Positions 1 through 5,977 of a DNA stretch of 15,410 nt are shown piece after piece. The DNA is from Candidatus Andersenbacteria bacterium RIFCSPHIGHO2_02_FULL_45_11 (lineage in GTDB: Bacteria > Patescibacteriota > Andersenbacteria > UBA10190): contig MHHP01000035.1 in NCBI GenBank assembly GCA_001817055.1, positions 1 to 15,410 on the forward strand, given 5' to 3'. The notes beneath the pieces were generated by a model. That model was given only the letters and a program-made list of their open reading frames with translations, made no database searches and was not told the DNA's origin. The position numbers and the translations under genes are program-made. How positions within the stretch are numbered: position 1 is the first letter of the stretch; every line of letters begins with the position of its first letter.

Positions 1-25
1 CTCTCCCCATCCGGGGCGAGGGGAG
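1..25 (-). terminator. possible terminator hairpin after mltG, cut by window edge
   Basis: Immediately after the mltG stop on the minus strand there is an inverted repeat, CTCCCC (3-8) with GGGGAG (20-25). A U tract, if there is one, would lie outside the window, so the terminator role is only inferred from position. Confidence 0.3.
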
Positions 26-28
26 CGA

Positions 29-1033
29 CTATAAATACTTCGCCTTATTGCGGTTATGTTCGTCGTTCGTTTTTGCAAAGATTGTTTTGCCTTCTTTTGT
101 AGTTAAATAGTAGTAATAGTCTGATTTTTGCGGGCGGATTGCCGCGAGGATTGCAGACAAGCCCGGGTTACTGATTGGCCCCGGAGGCAAGCCTCGATAT
201 TTGCGCGTGTTATACGGAGTGTCTTTGAGTAAATCACCCACAGTAAGCTCCCCGTCTTTGTTCACAATATATTCAAGCGTTGCGTCTGCGTATAAGCCCT
301 CGTTGTCATCGATCCGCTTCCAGAGCACGCCAGATACTAGCGCCATATCTTCAGCGCTTTGTACTTCTTTCTCTATAATACTCGCCATAATGACGATTTC
401 ATCGAGCGTCCGGTTTTGCGCCTTTGCCTCATCGCGTAACTCTTGGGTTACTTTTGCATTAAAATTTGCAAGCATGCGGACGATTACATCTTTTGGAACA
501 TCATCTTTCGCCAGCCTGTAGGTATCCGGAAATAAATACCCTTCGAGCGTCCTGCTTTTTGGAAGATTCAATAAGAACGGAAATTTTTCCGCAAATTGGG
601 CTGGCGTTGATTCTTGTAAAAAGTCTTTTACAACTACCCCCTGCCTGTCCGCTATACGGGCTGCAATCTGCTTTTCGGTGAAGCCTTCGGGAAACGTGAC
701 GCTTTGTTCATTAGATTTTGTTTCGCCGCGCACAAAACGAGAAAGTACAAGAGAAACCTTTTCACCTTGCTCCAAATGATACGTACCTGCTTGTATTTTT
801 GCCGCGGCATTATCATCTCTCCCAAAATACTTCCACGGAATTGTGCGGTCAGAATACCCTTCGTTTACAAGCATGCGCCACACGTCTGCAGCCTTTGCGC
901 CTTGCGCTATTTCGATGTCTCCTGCTTTCTGAATCTCCCCACTTCCCCATACGAGGCGAAATGCAACCAGTGCGATTATTACTACAATAATAATATTCAC
1001 GATAAACTTTTTCTTATTGGTGATAGCTATCAT
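29..1033 (-). CDS. mltG: endolytic murein transglycosylase MltG
   Basis: Membrane-anchored lytic transglycosylase (YceG/MltG family) that cleaves nascent glycan strands and is thought to set their length. The 334-residue protein has a short basic N-terminus, one membrane segment at about residues 10-29, a LysM-like region (about 38-105), and the catalytic domain. Family signatures are EGYLFPDTY (164-172), ASIIEKEV (217-224) with Glu221 as the expected catalytic acid, YADATLEY (248-255) where many homologues have SDPTV-type residues, and GLPPGPISNPG (281-291). Length is normal for the family. It is the downstream gene of an operon: its ATG overlaps the manC TGA in an ATGA (1030-1033), so translational coupling is likely. 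Identification is secure from motifs; activity is inferred. Confidence 0.95.
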   Translation of the reverse strand: MIAITNKKKFIVNIIIVVIIALVAFRLVWGSGEIQKAGDIEIAQGAKAADVWRMLVNEGYSDRTIPWKYFGRDDNAAAKIQAGTYHLEQGEKVSLVLSRFVRGETKSNEQSVTFPEGFTEKQIAARIADRQGVVVKDFLQESTPAQFAEKFPFLLNLPKSRTLEGYLFPDTYRLAKDDVPKDVIVRMLANFNAKVTQELRDEAKAQNRTLDEIVIMASIIEKEVQSAEDMALVSGVLWKRIDDNEGLYADATLEYIVNKDGELTVGDLLKDTPYNTRKYRGLPPGPISNPGLSAILAAIRPQKSDYYYYLTTKEGKTIFAKTNDEHNRNKAKYL

Positions 1034-2094
1034 AGGTACTGGTGCTTGTTATCTTGCTCTAGTTTCTGTACTACTTCTTTTACTTTCTGGGAGCTATCTG
1101 CATTTGTCACCAATACAGCATCTTCTGTTACCACAACAATTGCATTAGAAACACCGATTAACGAAACTGCCTTATGCGTTGCGTTGTAGATATAGTTATT
1201 ATGGCTATCTACATAAATATGGTGCCCGTGCGGTACATGGTCGCCATCTGTTCCGAATAATTCTTTCACGATTTGCCAGCTTCCCACATCACTCCAACCG
1301 TAGTCTCCAGTTACCGCTACAATATGTGGAGTCTTCTCATTTAATGCGTAATCAATTGCGACTTTCGGCAGACGTGCGTAAGCAGCCGCTGCTTGCTCTT
1401 CTCCTACTGTAAGCGCCTGCGCATACTCTGCAATGCCTTGTGATAATTCCGGTGCATATATAGACAGTTCTTGCAAGAGGAATTTCGGGGTAACGCATAC
1501 ATACCCAATATTCCAATAGTAAGAACCATCAGCAACATACTGCTTCGCCGTTTCTATGTCTGGCTTTTCTTTAAATGAATCAATCGCAAATGCGTTGTCA
1601 TACCCAGGCACTGCACTTCCCATCTTCATATATCCAAATCCGGTCTCCGGCGTTACGGGAATATGGCCGATAATTGCCATACGATTACTATCACCCTCTA
1701 TCAAACGCTGCATCACCGCGAGGTCTTTCAGCAATGCTTCCTCGTTCGTAAATACATGATCAGCCCACATAAAGAGCGTGGGGGTATCTTCTTGACCTTT
1801 TTGTACAAGCTGCGTTGCAGCTGCTGCAAATGCAGGGGCAGTTTCCCGCCGCTCTGGCTCTAAAAATACATGGTCTGCAGGAAGGTGTGGAAATATCGAC
1901 TGAATCTTCTCTCGGTATTCCTGCGTGGTTGCAATATATACGCTATTTGCATCCGTAACGCGTAGTGCACGGTCATACGTATGCTCTACAAGCGTTTTCC
2001 CTGTTCCTAAATCCAAAAATTGCTTCGGGAGAGATTTTCGAGAGAGCGGCCACAGCCGTGTTCCCCCTCCGCCCGCCATAATAACAATATTCAT
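1030..2094 (-). CDS. manC: mannose-1-phosphate guanylyltransferase (single domain)
   Basis: Makes GDP-mannose from mannose-1-phosphate and GTP, supplying mannosyl donors for surface glycans or glycolipids. From the chosen start the protein has 354 residues. The nucleotide-binding signature GGGGTRLWPLSR is at residues 8-19, followed by KQF, and the FKEKPD sugar-binding motif lies in the middle. There is no C-terminal phosphomannose isomerase domain, so it is the short GMP type. I chose ATG 2094 over the longer in-frame start at 2136 because the conserved domain begins at once and a -10 box (TATAAC) sits 7 nt upstream, implying a leaderless mRNA. The stop TGA overlaps the mltG start. ManC and ManA/ManC fusions are easily told apart by length; this is the unfused form. 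Confidence 0.93.
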   Translation of the reverse strand: MNIVIMAGGGGTRLWPLSRKSLPKQFLDLGTGKTLVEHTYDRALRVTDANSVYIATTQEYREKIQSIFPHLPADHVFLEPERRETAPAFAAAATQLVQKGQEDTPTLFMWADHVFTNEEALLKDLAVMQRLIEGDSNRMAIIGHIPVTPETGFGYMKMGSAVPGYDNAFAIDSFKEKPDIETAKQYVADGSYYWNIGYVCVTPKFLLQELSIYAPELSQGIAEYAQALTVGEEQAAAAYARLPKVAIDYALNEKTPHIVAVTGDYGWSDVGSWQIVKELFGTDGDHVPHGHHIYVDSHNNYIYNATHKAVSLIGVSNAIVVVTEDAVLVTNADSSQKVKEVVQKLEQDNKHQYL

Positions 2095-2101
2095 ATGAAT
2101 A

Positions 2102-2130
2102 GTTATACGATACACTACCGTGTATGGCAG
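2102..2130 (-). promoter_or_regulatory. manC promoter, leaderless
   Basis: On the minus strand CTGCCA (4 of 6 to the -35 consensus), a 17-nt spacer and TATAAC (5 of 6 to the -10 consensus) end 7 nt before the manC ATG at 2094. The transcript would start at or next to the A of ATG. No Shine-Dalgarno sequence is visible. It overlaps the divergent promoter of the CAP gene. Confidence 0.55.
2111..2123 (+). promoter_or_regulatory. -10 box of the CAP-protein gene, leaderless
   Basis: TACACT (2111-2116) lies 7 nt before the ATG at 2124. The -35 region is weak (TATTCA at 2088-2093, 17 nt upstream). The spacing matches other leaderless genes in this window; on its own it would be unconvincing. Confidence 0.4.
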
Positions 2131-3260
2131 GTGCAAAGTCCTATTTTATTCCCCATACAGACAACGGGCATTGGCCCCATTTGCTCCGTCATCACCATCT
2201 TGCAAAAGTATCTGCCATTCTGATTCTATTAAAAGTTTCGGCACTTGGAATTGTTGCGCTTACACCTACTACTGCGTACCTATCTACAATCACCACAAGC
2301 CGCGTTGTTCAGCTTACCAACGATGAACGAAAAAAGATTGGCGCATCCACCCTCACCGTAAACTCAAAATTAACTCAAGCAGCACAGCAAAAGGGCCAAG
2401 ACATGCTTGCAAATCAATACTTTGCACATATCTCGCCCTCAGGTGTTACTCCGTGGTTCTGGATGAAAAAATCAGGGTACTCCTATTCTGTAGCAGGAGA
2501 AAACCTCGCCATCGATTTTGTAGATGCTGAAGATGTGGTAACAGCCTGGCTTAATAGCCCTACACATAAGGCAAATATGCTCAGTAAAGATTATACGGAA
2601 ACCGGCGTTGCTGTTGTAAGCGGCTCGTTCCAAGGCGGAACGTCTATTGTTGTCGTTCACATGTTTGGATTACCGCAAGGCTCTTCAGCTCCTGCGCCGC
2701 AAGCAACACCCACGCCTACAAAGGCAACACCTACCCCAGTTCCAATAGTTGCGGCGGCAACATCAAAACCAAAGCCCATAGAAACAACTCAAGCTAAGCC
2801 GACCCCTGCCATCACTCCCGTTGCAGCATCTACGGCCCCTTCGACACCCACCCCAACGCCATCGCCATCGCCCTTGCTTGAGCCAACACTATTGCTACCC
2901 CCTGCAAATTCAACCCCACCATCGCTTCTTCTATCTCCCGCATTTGATCGAAATGAAATTGCGCTCTTACATACCGATAGCGATACACCCTGGCAGGTAT
3001 TTTCTGCACAATCACCGATTACGCTCGACCATACTGTTATTACAACAACCCCTTCATTCTCCACCCAAGAAGACTCCTTACTACACACTGTGCCGTTCAC
3101 AATCTTGTCGTTCAGCCGCAAAGCTACGGCGGGAATTTTAATAACAGTAGCCATATTACTATCGCTCGCAATACTTGTTCGAATTCGTATTCAACATCCC
3201 GCACTCATTACGCATGCATCACTTGTTATCATGCTTGCAAGCATCCTCCTTATTGCGTAA
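2124..3260 (+). CDS. CAP/SCP-domain membrane-anchored surface protein
   Basis: A 378-residue surface protein. Residues 1-27 are a His/Arg-rich cytoplasmic start, 28-48 a signal anchor, and about 62-182 a CAP (CAP/SCP/PR1, PF00188) domain. CAP marks are FAHISP with His102, AGENLA with Glu126, AWLNSPTHKANML with His148, and TGVAVV; these residues form the usual cavity. Residues 185-275 are a long Pro/Thr/Ser-rich linker of low complexity, a typical stalk, and two hydrophobic segments close the protein at about 336-352 and 361-378. It is thus anchored at both ends. The function of bacterial CAP proteins is poorly known; roles in envelope, adhesion or hydrolysis are proposed. The start follows a -10 box by 7 nt. 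It may be transcribed together with the histone-like gene 39 nt downstream. Confidence 0.85.
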   Translation: MAGAKSYFIPHTDNGHWPHLLRHHHLAKVSAILILLKVSALGIVALTPTTAYLSTITTSRVVQLTNDERKKIGASTLTVNSKLTQAAQQKGQDMLANQYFAHISPSGVTPWFWMKKSGYSYSVAGENLAIDFVDAEDVVTAWLNSPTHKANMLSKDYTETGVAVVSGSFQGGTSIVVVHMFGLPQGSSAPAPQATPTPTKATPTPVPIVAAATSKPKPIETTQAKPTPAITPVAASTAPSTPTPTPSPSPLLEPTLLLPPANSTPPSLLLSPAFDRNEIALLHTDSDTPWQVFSAQSPITLDHTVITTTPSFSTQEDSLLHTVPFTILSFSRKATAGILITVAILLSLAILVRIRIQHPALITHASLVIMLASILLIA

Positions 3261-3283
3261 ATTTAACACTATGAGTACATGCG

Positions 3284-3290
3284 AAGGAGG
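3284..3290 (+). promoter_or_regulatory. strong Shine-Dalgarno of the histone-like gene
   Basis: AAGGAGG is 9 nt before ATG 3300 and decides that start over the upstream ATG at 3279, which would precede the ribosome site. It is the clearest Shine-Dalgarno in the window, in contrast to the many leaderless starts. Confidence 0.75.
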
Positions 3291-3299
3291 TGGGTATCT

Positions 3300-3476
3300 A
3301 TGAGCGAACTTCTCGTTGTAGCAAGTAAGGTACGTGCATACCTTAAGGAAAAAAATGCAAAGATGTCCGGAGACCTACCTGAAGCAATTAATGCAAAGGT
3401 AATGGCAATATTAGACGATGCAACAGGGCGATCCCGTGGCAACAAGCGAACAACCGTTAAACCACAAGACGTATAG
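3300..3476 (+). CDS. small histone-fold-like DNA-binding protein
   Basis: A 58-residue protein beginning MSELLVVASKVRAYLK. The pattern is a short first helix, a Ser-Gly-Asp turn (SGDLPEAINAKV), a long central helix ending in an Arg/Lys-rich stretch (TGRSRGNKRT), then the diagnostic TVKPQDV tail. This matches small bacterial histone-fold proteins of the DUF1931/Bdellovibrio HBb kind, where the loop before TVxPxD carries DNA-contacting basic residues. It is shorter than archaeal histones and stops at the start of the third helix, as in bacterial short forms. Likely role: nucleoid protein that coats or bends DNA as a dimer. The family call rests on recalled motifs and not on a search. It sits between CAP and sortase genes and is followed by a strong bidirectional terminator. 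Confidence 0.72.
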   Translation: MSELLVVASKVRAYLKEKNAKMSGDLPEAINAKVMAILDDATGRSRGNKRTTVKPQDV

Positions 3477-3489
3477 CATAGTATGCGTA

Positions 3490-3530
3490 CATATGAAATA
3501 ACCCGCTTAATAAACGGGTTTTTTCATATG
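3490..3530. terminator. bidirectional terminator, 41-bp near-perfect palindrome
   Basis: AACCCG (3500-3505) pairs with CGGGTT (3515-3520) around a 9-nt loop, followed by TTTT. The stem extends outward, across one T-T mismatch, by CATATGAAA (3490-3498) with TTTCATATG (3522-3530). It closes the histone-gene transcript on the plus strand and could work on both strands. Confidence 0.85.
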
Positions 3531-3533
3531 TAA

Positions 3534-3562
3534 TTGACAATTTTGTAATATATGCATATAAT
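3534..3562 (+). promoter_or_regulatory. perfect consensus promoter of the sortase gene
   Basis: TTGACA (3534-3539), exactly 17 nt, TATAAT (3557-3562). Only 8 nt separate the -10 from ATG 3571, so the mRNA should be leaderless. It begins directly after the preceding terminator, giving the sortase its own unit. Confidence 0.9.
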
Positions 3563-3570
3563 AATGTGTT

Positions 3571-4317
3571 ATGCAAAACGAGCCCGAATACCTTATTCCA
3601 TCAACTCCCCGCCGTAGCGTGGCGCTCCTATTCATTGGAACGTTTATTTGTGCGTTTTTCTTTATGCTTGGTATTGCCCTGGGTACTATCACATTTTCCC
3701 CCCTACTAGATAGCAATGTATTAGGGGCAAAAGACACAACTTCCGACCATCTGCCGCCAAGCTCAGAAAGAATTATTCCCTTCAGCACCCCTGCCCCCGA
3801 CCCAGTAATAGCACCCTACCCAGTCCAAATCCCTATCAATCCGCCATACAATCCAGCTGAAGCTACAACAAACTGGATCCGCATTCCTACTATTGGTGTT
3901 GCTGTGCCAGTTATTCAAAGCGCATCAATTGCAGATACCGATGTTATCGCAACGCTCGATAAGGGTGCTGCGCTGTATCCGAATGGTGTGCGTCCCGGTG
4001 CAATAGGTAATGTGTTTATTTCAGCACATAGCACGGGTGAACCTTGGAGGGGCCCATATCGGTTTGCCTTTATTCGCATCAATGAGCTCAAGCTTGGAGA
4101 TAGCGTCCATATTGATTGGCAAGGCGCACGGTATTCGTACCGTATTACAAAAAATGAAATTGTGACCCCTACGGCAGATTTCCGCGTTATTTCTGACCGC
4201 CCAGTCCCCACTATTTCAATTATGGCTTGCTGGCCACTGTGGTCTACAAAGTCACGCATGCTCGTACACGGCGAACTTACGAATATCACACAGCTTACTC
4301 GGCCAATTGCTCTATAG
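3571..4317 (+). CDS. sortase family transpeptidase
   Basis: A 248-residue sortase. Residues 15-40 are a membrane anchor, 55-98 a Pro-rich spacer, and 100-235 the catalytic beta-barrel. The triad is visible: His153 in ISAHST, Cys220 in SIMACWP, Arg229 in TKSRM. The WIRIPTIGVAVPV start of the domain is also typical. Sortases cleave a sorting signal on a secreted protein and join it to the envelope or to another subunit. The Cys motif differs from class A TLxTC and resembles class D/E/F forms; I do not assign the class. No LPxTG-plus-membrane-segment substrate is present in this window: the CAP protein ends in two hydrophobic segments and the DUF11 protein has none. Transcribed alone from a consensus promoter. 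Confidence 0.92.
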   Translation: MQNEPEYLIPSTPRRSVALLFIGTFICAFFFMLGIALGTITFSPLLDSNVLGAKDTTSDHLPPSSERIIPFSTPAPDPVIAPYPVQIPINPPYNPAEATTNWIRIPTIGVAVPVIQSASIADTDVIATLDKGAALYPNGVRPGAIGNVFISAHSTGEPWRGPYRFAFIRINELKLGDSVHIDWQGARYSYRITKNEIVTPTADFRVISDRPVPTISIMACWPLWSTKSRMLVHGELTNITQLTRPIAL

Positions 4318-4318
4318 C

Positions 4319-4347
4319 TTGTATTATTCAGTGAGCTGCTATATATT
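4319..4347 (+). promoter_or_regulatory. possible promoter of the structured region
   Basis: TTGTAT (4319-4324), 17 nt, TATATT (4342-4347; 5 of 6 to consensus). The predicted start near 4354 lies inside the sortase terminator hairpin, so a transcript from here would carry only half of that hairpin and would not be terminated by it. The -35 box is weak. Confidence 0.4.
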
Positions 4348-4374
4348 AGCGCTATCAGATAGCGTTCTTTTTTT
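4348..4374 (+). terminator. rho-independent terminator of the sortase gene
   Basis: CGCTAT (4350-4355), loop CAG, ATAGCG (4359-4364), extended by G-T and A-T pairs on the outside, then a run of T residues broken once by C. It lies 30 bases after the sortase stop. Confidence 0.8.
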
Positions 4375-4647
4375 CGTTCGAAGTGCGGAAGGTAAATACT
4401 TGGCTCGTCAACACCCAAGTAATGCGCCTCCGCACGGCCCCCCGACACTCTCTTCACTAAGCAATGCATCGGCTCTCCGAATCCTGCCGAGAATGCACCT
4501 CTTCCGTTCAGCCTACAGACGGCTTAAGGCAAGAGCTTGCTAAGAAGATTGAGTTCGGGGTGCTCTCACGCCTGATGAGTAGTTGTGTTCGCATGCTGGG
4601 TCTCCTCCCTACCACTTGCCGAACGCACTCTCATCAGGCTTTTTCTT
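4354..4647 (+). ncRNA. candidate structured RNA of unknown family
   Basis: No convincing protein fits this stretch, yet it is full of complementary arms. Arm A: GTGCGG-a-AGG (4383-4392) with CCTCCGCAC (4427-4435), holding an inner stem TACTTGG (4397-4403) with CCAAGTA (4415-4421). Arm B: GCATCGGC (4466-4473) with GCCG-aga-ATGC (4486-4496). Arm C: GCACC (4495-4499) with GGTGC (4559-4563), flanked by GAGA/TCTC. It ends with a very long terminator: GCCTGATGAG (4570-4579) with CTCATCAGGC (4630-4639), extended inward through GTGTTCG/CGAACGCAC, then TTTTTCTT. Arms B and C share bases, so they may be alternatives. I found no tmRNA, RNase P or SRP signature. Strand is set by the T tract. Existence as an RNA is inferred from sequence only. 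Confidence 0.5.
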
Positions 4648-4654
4648 AATCTGC

Positions 4655-4686
4655 CCGTCATTCCGGGCTCCGACCCGGAATCCACG
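4655..4686. repeat. REP/dRS3-like hairpin unit
   Basis: CGTCATTCCGGG, loop CTCCGA, CCCGGAATCCACG: an 8-bp stem (4660-4667 with 4674-4681). The ATTCC-n-GGAAT core resembles dispersed intergenic hairpins such as Neisseria dRS3 and related REP-type units. There is one copy in the window. The rest of 4687-4752 shows nothing I can name. Confidence 0.45.
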
Positions 4687-4752
4687 TCGTTATATATTTC
4701 CTGATCATCACGTCCGCCTCGGATTGATGCTGCAAAATAGATATTCATTTGG

Positions 4753-5013
4753 TCAGTATACTTGATTATGTGTACCGATTCGCATAAATGTTACGTATTC
4801 ATAATTCCCTAGTTCAATGAAAACAATTCTTATATCTCCCGTAATCGATATCGCTCTTTCTCCCTCAAAAGATCCCTTGAGAGCATGGTTTTTTAGCATC
4901 GCTGCGTGGGGGTCCGCAATAAATAACTTAATCCTTATTTTCGACTTTTGCTGTATCGCTGGGGATAATTTGTTAAACTGCTTTTCAAAACGCTTATGTC
5001 TGCGTAGCTGCAT
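4753..5013 (-). CDS. RelE/YafQ-type mRNA interferase toxin
   Basis: An 86-residue basic protein of the RelE/ParE superfamily, YafQ-like by its partner. It begins with RRHKRFEKQFNKL, then a helix pair (AIQQKSKIRIKLF), the NHALKGSFEGERAISITGDIRIVF segment of the core beta-sheet, and ends with FMRIGTHNQVY; the H-NQVY end is the usual RelE-type C-terminus with a catalytic His. Such toxins cut mRNA in the ribosomal A site. The start is 12 nt after the antitoxin stop. The start codon is buried in a potential hairpin (5004-5029), which would make toxin synthesis depend on antitoxin translation. Complete and probably functional. Confidence 0.88.
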   Translation of the reverse strand: MQLRRHKRFEKQFNKLSPAIQQKSKIRIKLFIADPHAAMLKNHALKGSFEGERAISITGDIRIVFIELGNYEYVTFMRIGTHNQVY

Positions 5014-5029
5014 ATGTATCCGCAGCTAC
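5004..5029 (-). promoter_or_regulatory. hairpin enclosing the toxin start codon
   Basis: On the minus strand GTAGCTGC and GCAGCTAC form an 8-bp perfect stem around a 10-nt loop. One arm contains the antitoxin stop codon, the other begins with the last base of the toxin ATG, and the loop carries the only GGA-like ribosome contact. Ribosomes finishing the antitoxin would melt it. Confidence 0.55.
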
Positions 5030-5292
5030 AGACTCTCCATGAATTCATCTGGTGACATGTACTTACTCACATTAACCCCTCTTTTCGCTTCATCAACATC
5101 GTGTAGAATCTCTTGCTCTTGAGCTAACGTAAGACCATTCTCTGTATAAAGCGGAAATGGAATACCTTCGTGAATCATAATCTGCTTTAAATAGGCCTTA
5201 ATAGCCGTACTCATATCAATACCAAGCTTGCCTAGTACCTTTTGAGCAGAACGCTTGGTCTTTTCGTCAATCCTGATCTGAATCGTAGTCAT
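5026..5292 (-). CDS. RelB/DinJ-family antitoxin
   Basis: An 88-residue antitoxin. Residues 1-45 form a ribbon-helix-helix DNA-binding domain (TTIQIRIDEKTKRSAQKVL, then LGIDMSTAIKAYLKQI), the classic RelB/DinJ start. The C-terminal part (HDVDEAKRGVNVSKYMSPDEF) is acidic and is expected to wrap the toxin. It is the first gene of the pair, as usual, and should repress its own promoter together with the toxin. The ATG lies 6 nt after a -10 box, so this mRNA is probably leaderless. Confidence 0.9.
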   Translation of the reverse strand: MTTIQIRIDEKTKRSAQKVLGKLGIDMSTAIKAYLKQIMIHEGIPFPLYTENGLTLAQEQEILHDVDEAKRGVNVSKYMSPDEFMESL

Positions 5293-5298
5293 GTATAC

Positions 5299-5326
5299 AG
5301 TATATCTTATGTAGTGACAATGTCAA
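5299..5326 (-). promoter_or_regulatory. toxin-antitoxin promoter and probable operator
   Basis: On the minus strand TTGACA (5326-5321), 16 nt, TATACT (5304-5299), then 6 nt to ATG 5292. TGACA-T-TGTCA overlaps the -35 box, and GTATAC-a-GTATAT overlaps the -10 and start; both are fitting half-sites for a ribbon-helix-helix repressor. Confidence 0.75.
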
Positions 5327-5387
5327 TACGTACTTATTTCAGTATTTAAGATCAAGTTAGAACCTTGCTTCAAATCAATAGCGTTCC

Positions 5388-5828
5388 TTATTTGCACTGC
5401 CCTGTGGTCTTATCGTAGTTTTTTCCTGAAGAACACTCGCATCTGGCATTAATAAAGTCGCCGCCGCTGTTTTTACACTGACCTCCAATAATAGAAAACC
5501 AGTGATCGAATTGCCCATACGGCAACCCGACAGAAGCATTCCAAGCATTTCCAGCAGGCCCACCGTGGGTTGATTCGCAGAAACCAGTATTTTTATCATA
5601 CATTTCTTCTTGATTTTGGAACGATTCTATTTGGCAAACACATTTGCCATCCTTGAAAGTTCCGTCGCTCAACTCGCAATTATACTTTACGGGCCCTTCG
5701 AGGGCAGTAGAGCTATCACGAGATTTCTCTTGCTGTAGGCCAACATACATCAAGCCAGCACCAAGTATGATACCAATCAAAAGCGGTGAACCCAGTGTCT
5801 CCATTAATTTGATATTTTTCTTATTCAT
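5388..5828 (-). CDS. membrane-anchored Cys-rich protein, unknown function
   Basis: A 146-residue protein I cannot assign. Residues 1-11 are basic, 13-31 form one membrane segment (signal anchor), and the rest is external. The outside part holds two Cys-rich repeats: YNCELSDGTFKDGKCVCQ with NTGFC downstream, and CKNSGGDFINARCECSSG with TTGQC at the end. The C...G-x-C-x-C...G-x-C pattern resembles small disulfide-stabilised repeats, EGF-like in spacing but too short to call. Eight Cys in an exported domain suggests disulfide bonds. It ends just left of the probable element boundary, so it is likely chromosomal. A TGCTACATT extended -10 sits 10 nt before the ATG. Confidence 0.7.
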   Translation of the reverse strand: MNKKNIKLMETLGSPLLIGIILGAGLMYVGLQQEKSRDSSTALEGPVKYNCELSDGTFKDGKCVCQIESFQNQEEMYDKNTGFCESTHGGPAGNAWNASVGLPYGQFDHWFSIIGGQCKNSGGDFINARCECSSGKNYDKTTGQCK

Positions 5829-5900
5829 AACCTTTTTTAATGTAGCACATTACCGATACTTTGTGGCAGGGACTAGTTGACGACTTTAGAACTTTTAACT

Positions 5901-5928
5901 GGCAAGAACTGAAGCAACAGTTTCTGCC
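5901..5928. other. hairpin downstream of the CDPS gene
   Basis: GGCA-AG-AACTG (5901-5911) pairs with CAGTT-TC-TGCC (5918-5928) with one mismatch and a 6-nt loop. It lies 50 bases after the minus-strand CDPS stop but lacks a clear U tract, so it may be a weak terminator or part of an attachment region. Confidence 0.4.
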
Positions 5929-5977
5929 GTTCCCCTCTATAGCAATACAATACTTCGGCTGGGCGCAATAACAAGGC

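Noticed and set aside
704..1189. 161-codon plus-strand open frame
   Set aside because: Antisense to mltG/manC, whose motifs are unambiguous; the composition is Cys/Phe/Tyr-rich and has no domain.
2789..3154. Val/Gly-rich minus-strand open frame
   Set aside because: It mirrors the Pro/Thr-rich linker of the CAP protein; the Val/Gly repeats are its antisense.
3915..4469. 184-codon minus-strand open frame over the sortase end
   Set aside because: It lies mainly antisense to the catalytic His and Cys of the sortase, with no ribosome site or known motif.
4375..4647. RNase P RNA, tmRNA or SRP RNA
   Set aside because: The GAGGAAAGTCC core of RNase P, a tRNA-like end with CCA, and the GGAAGGAAGCAG loop of SRP are all absent; ACAGA-GGCTTA-like bases alone are not enough.
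4307..4649. Two short plus-strand open frames in the gene-free region
   Set aside because: No Shine-Dalgarno or leaderless -10 fit, odd composition, and both overlap strong RNA-like stems.
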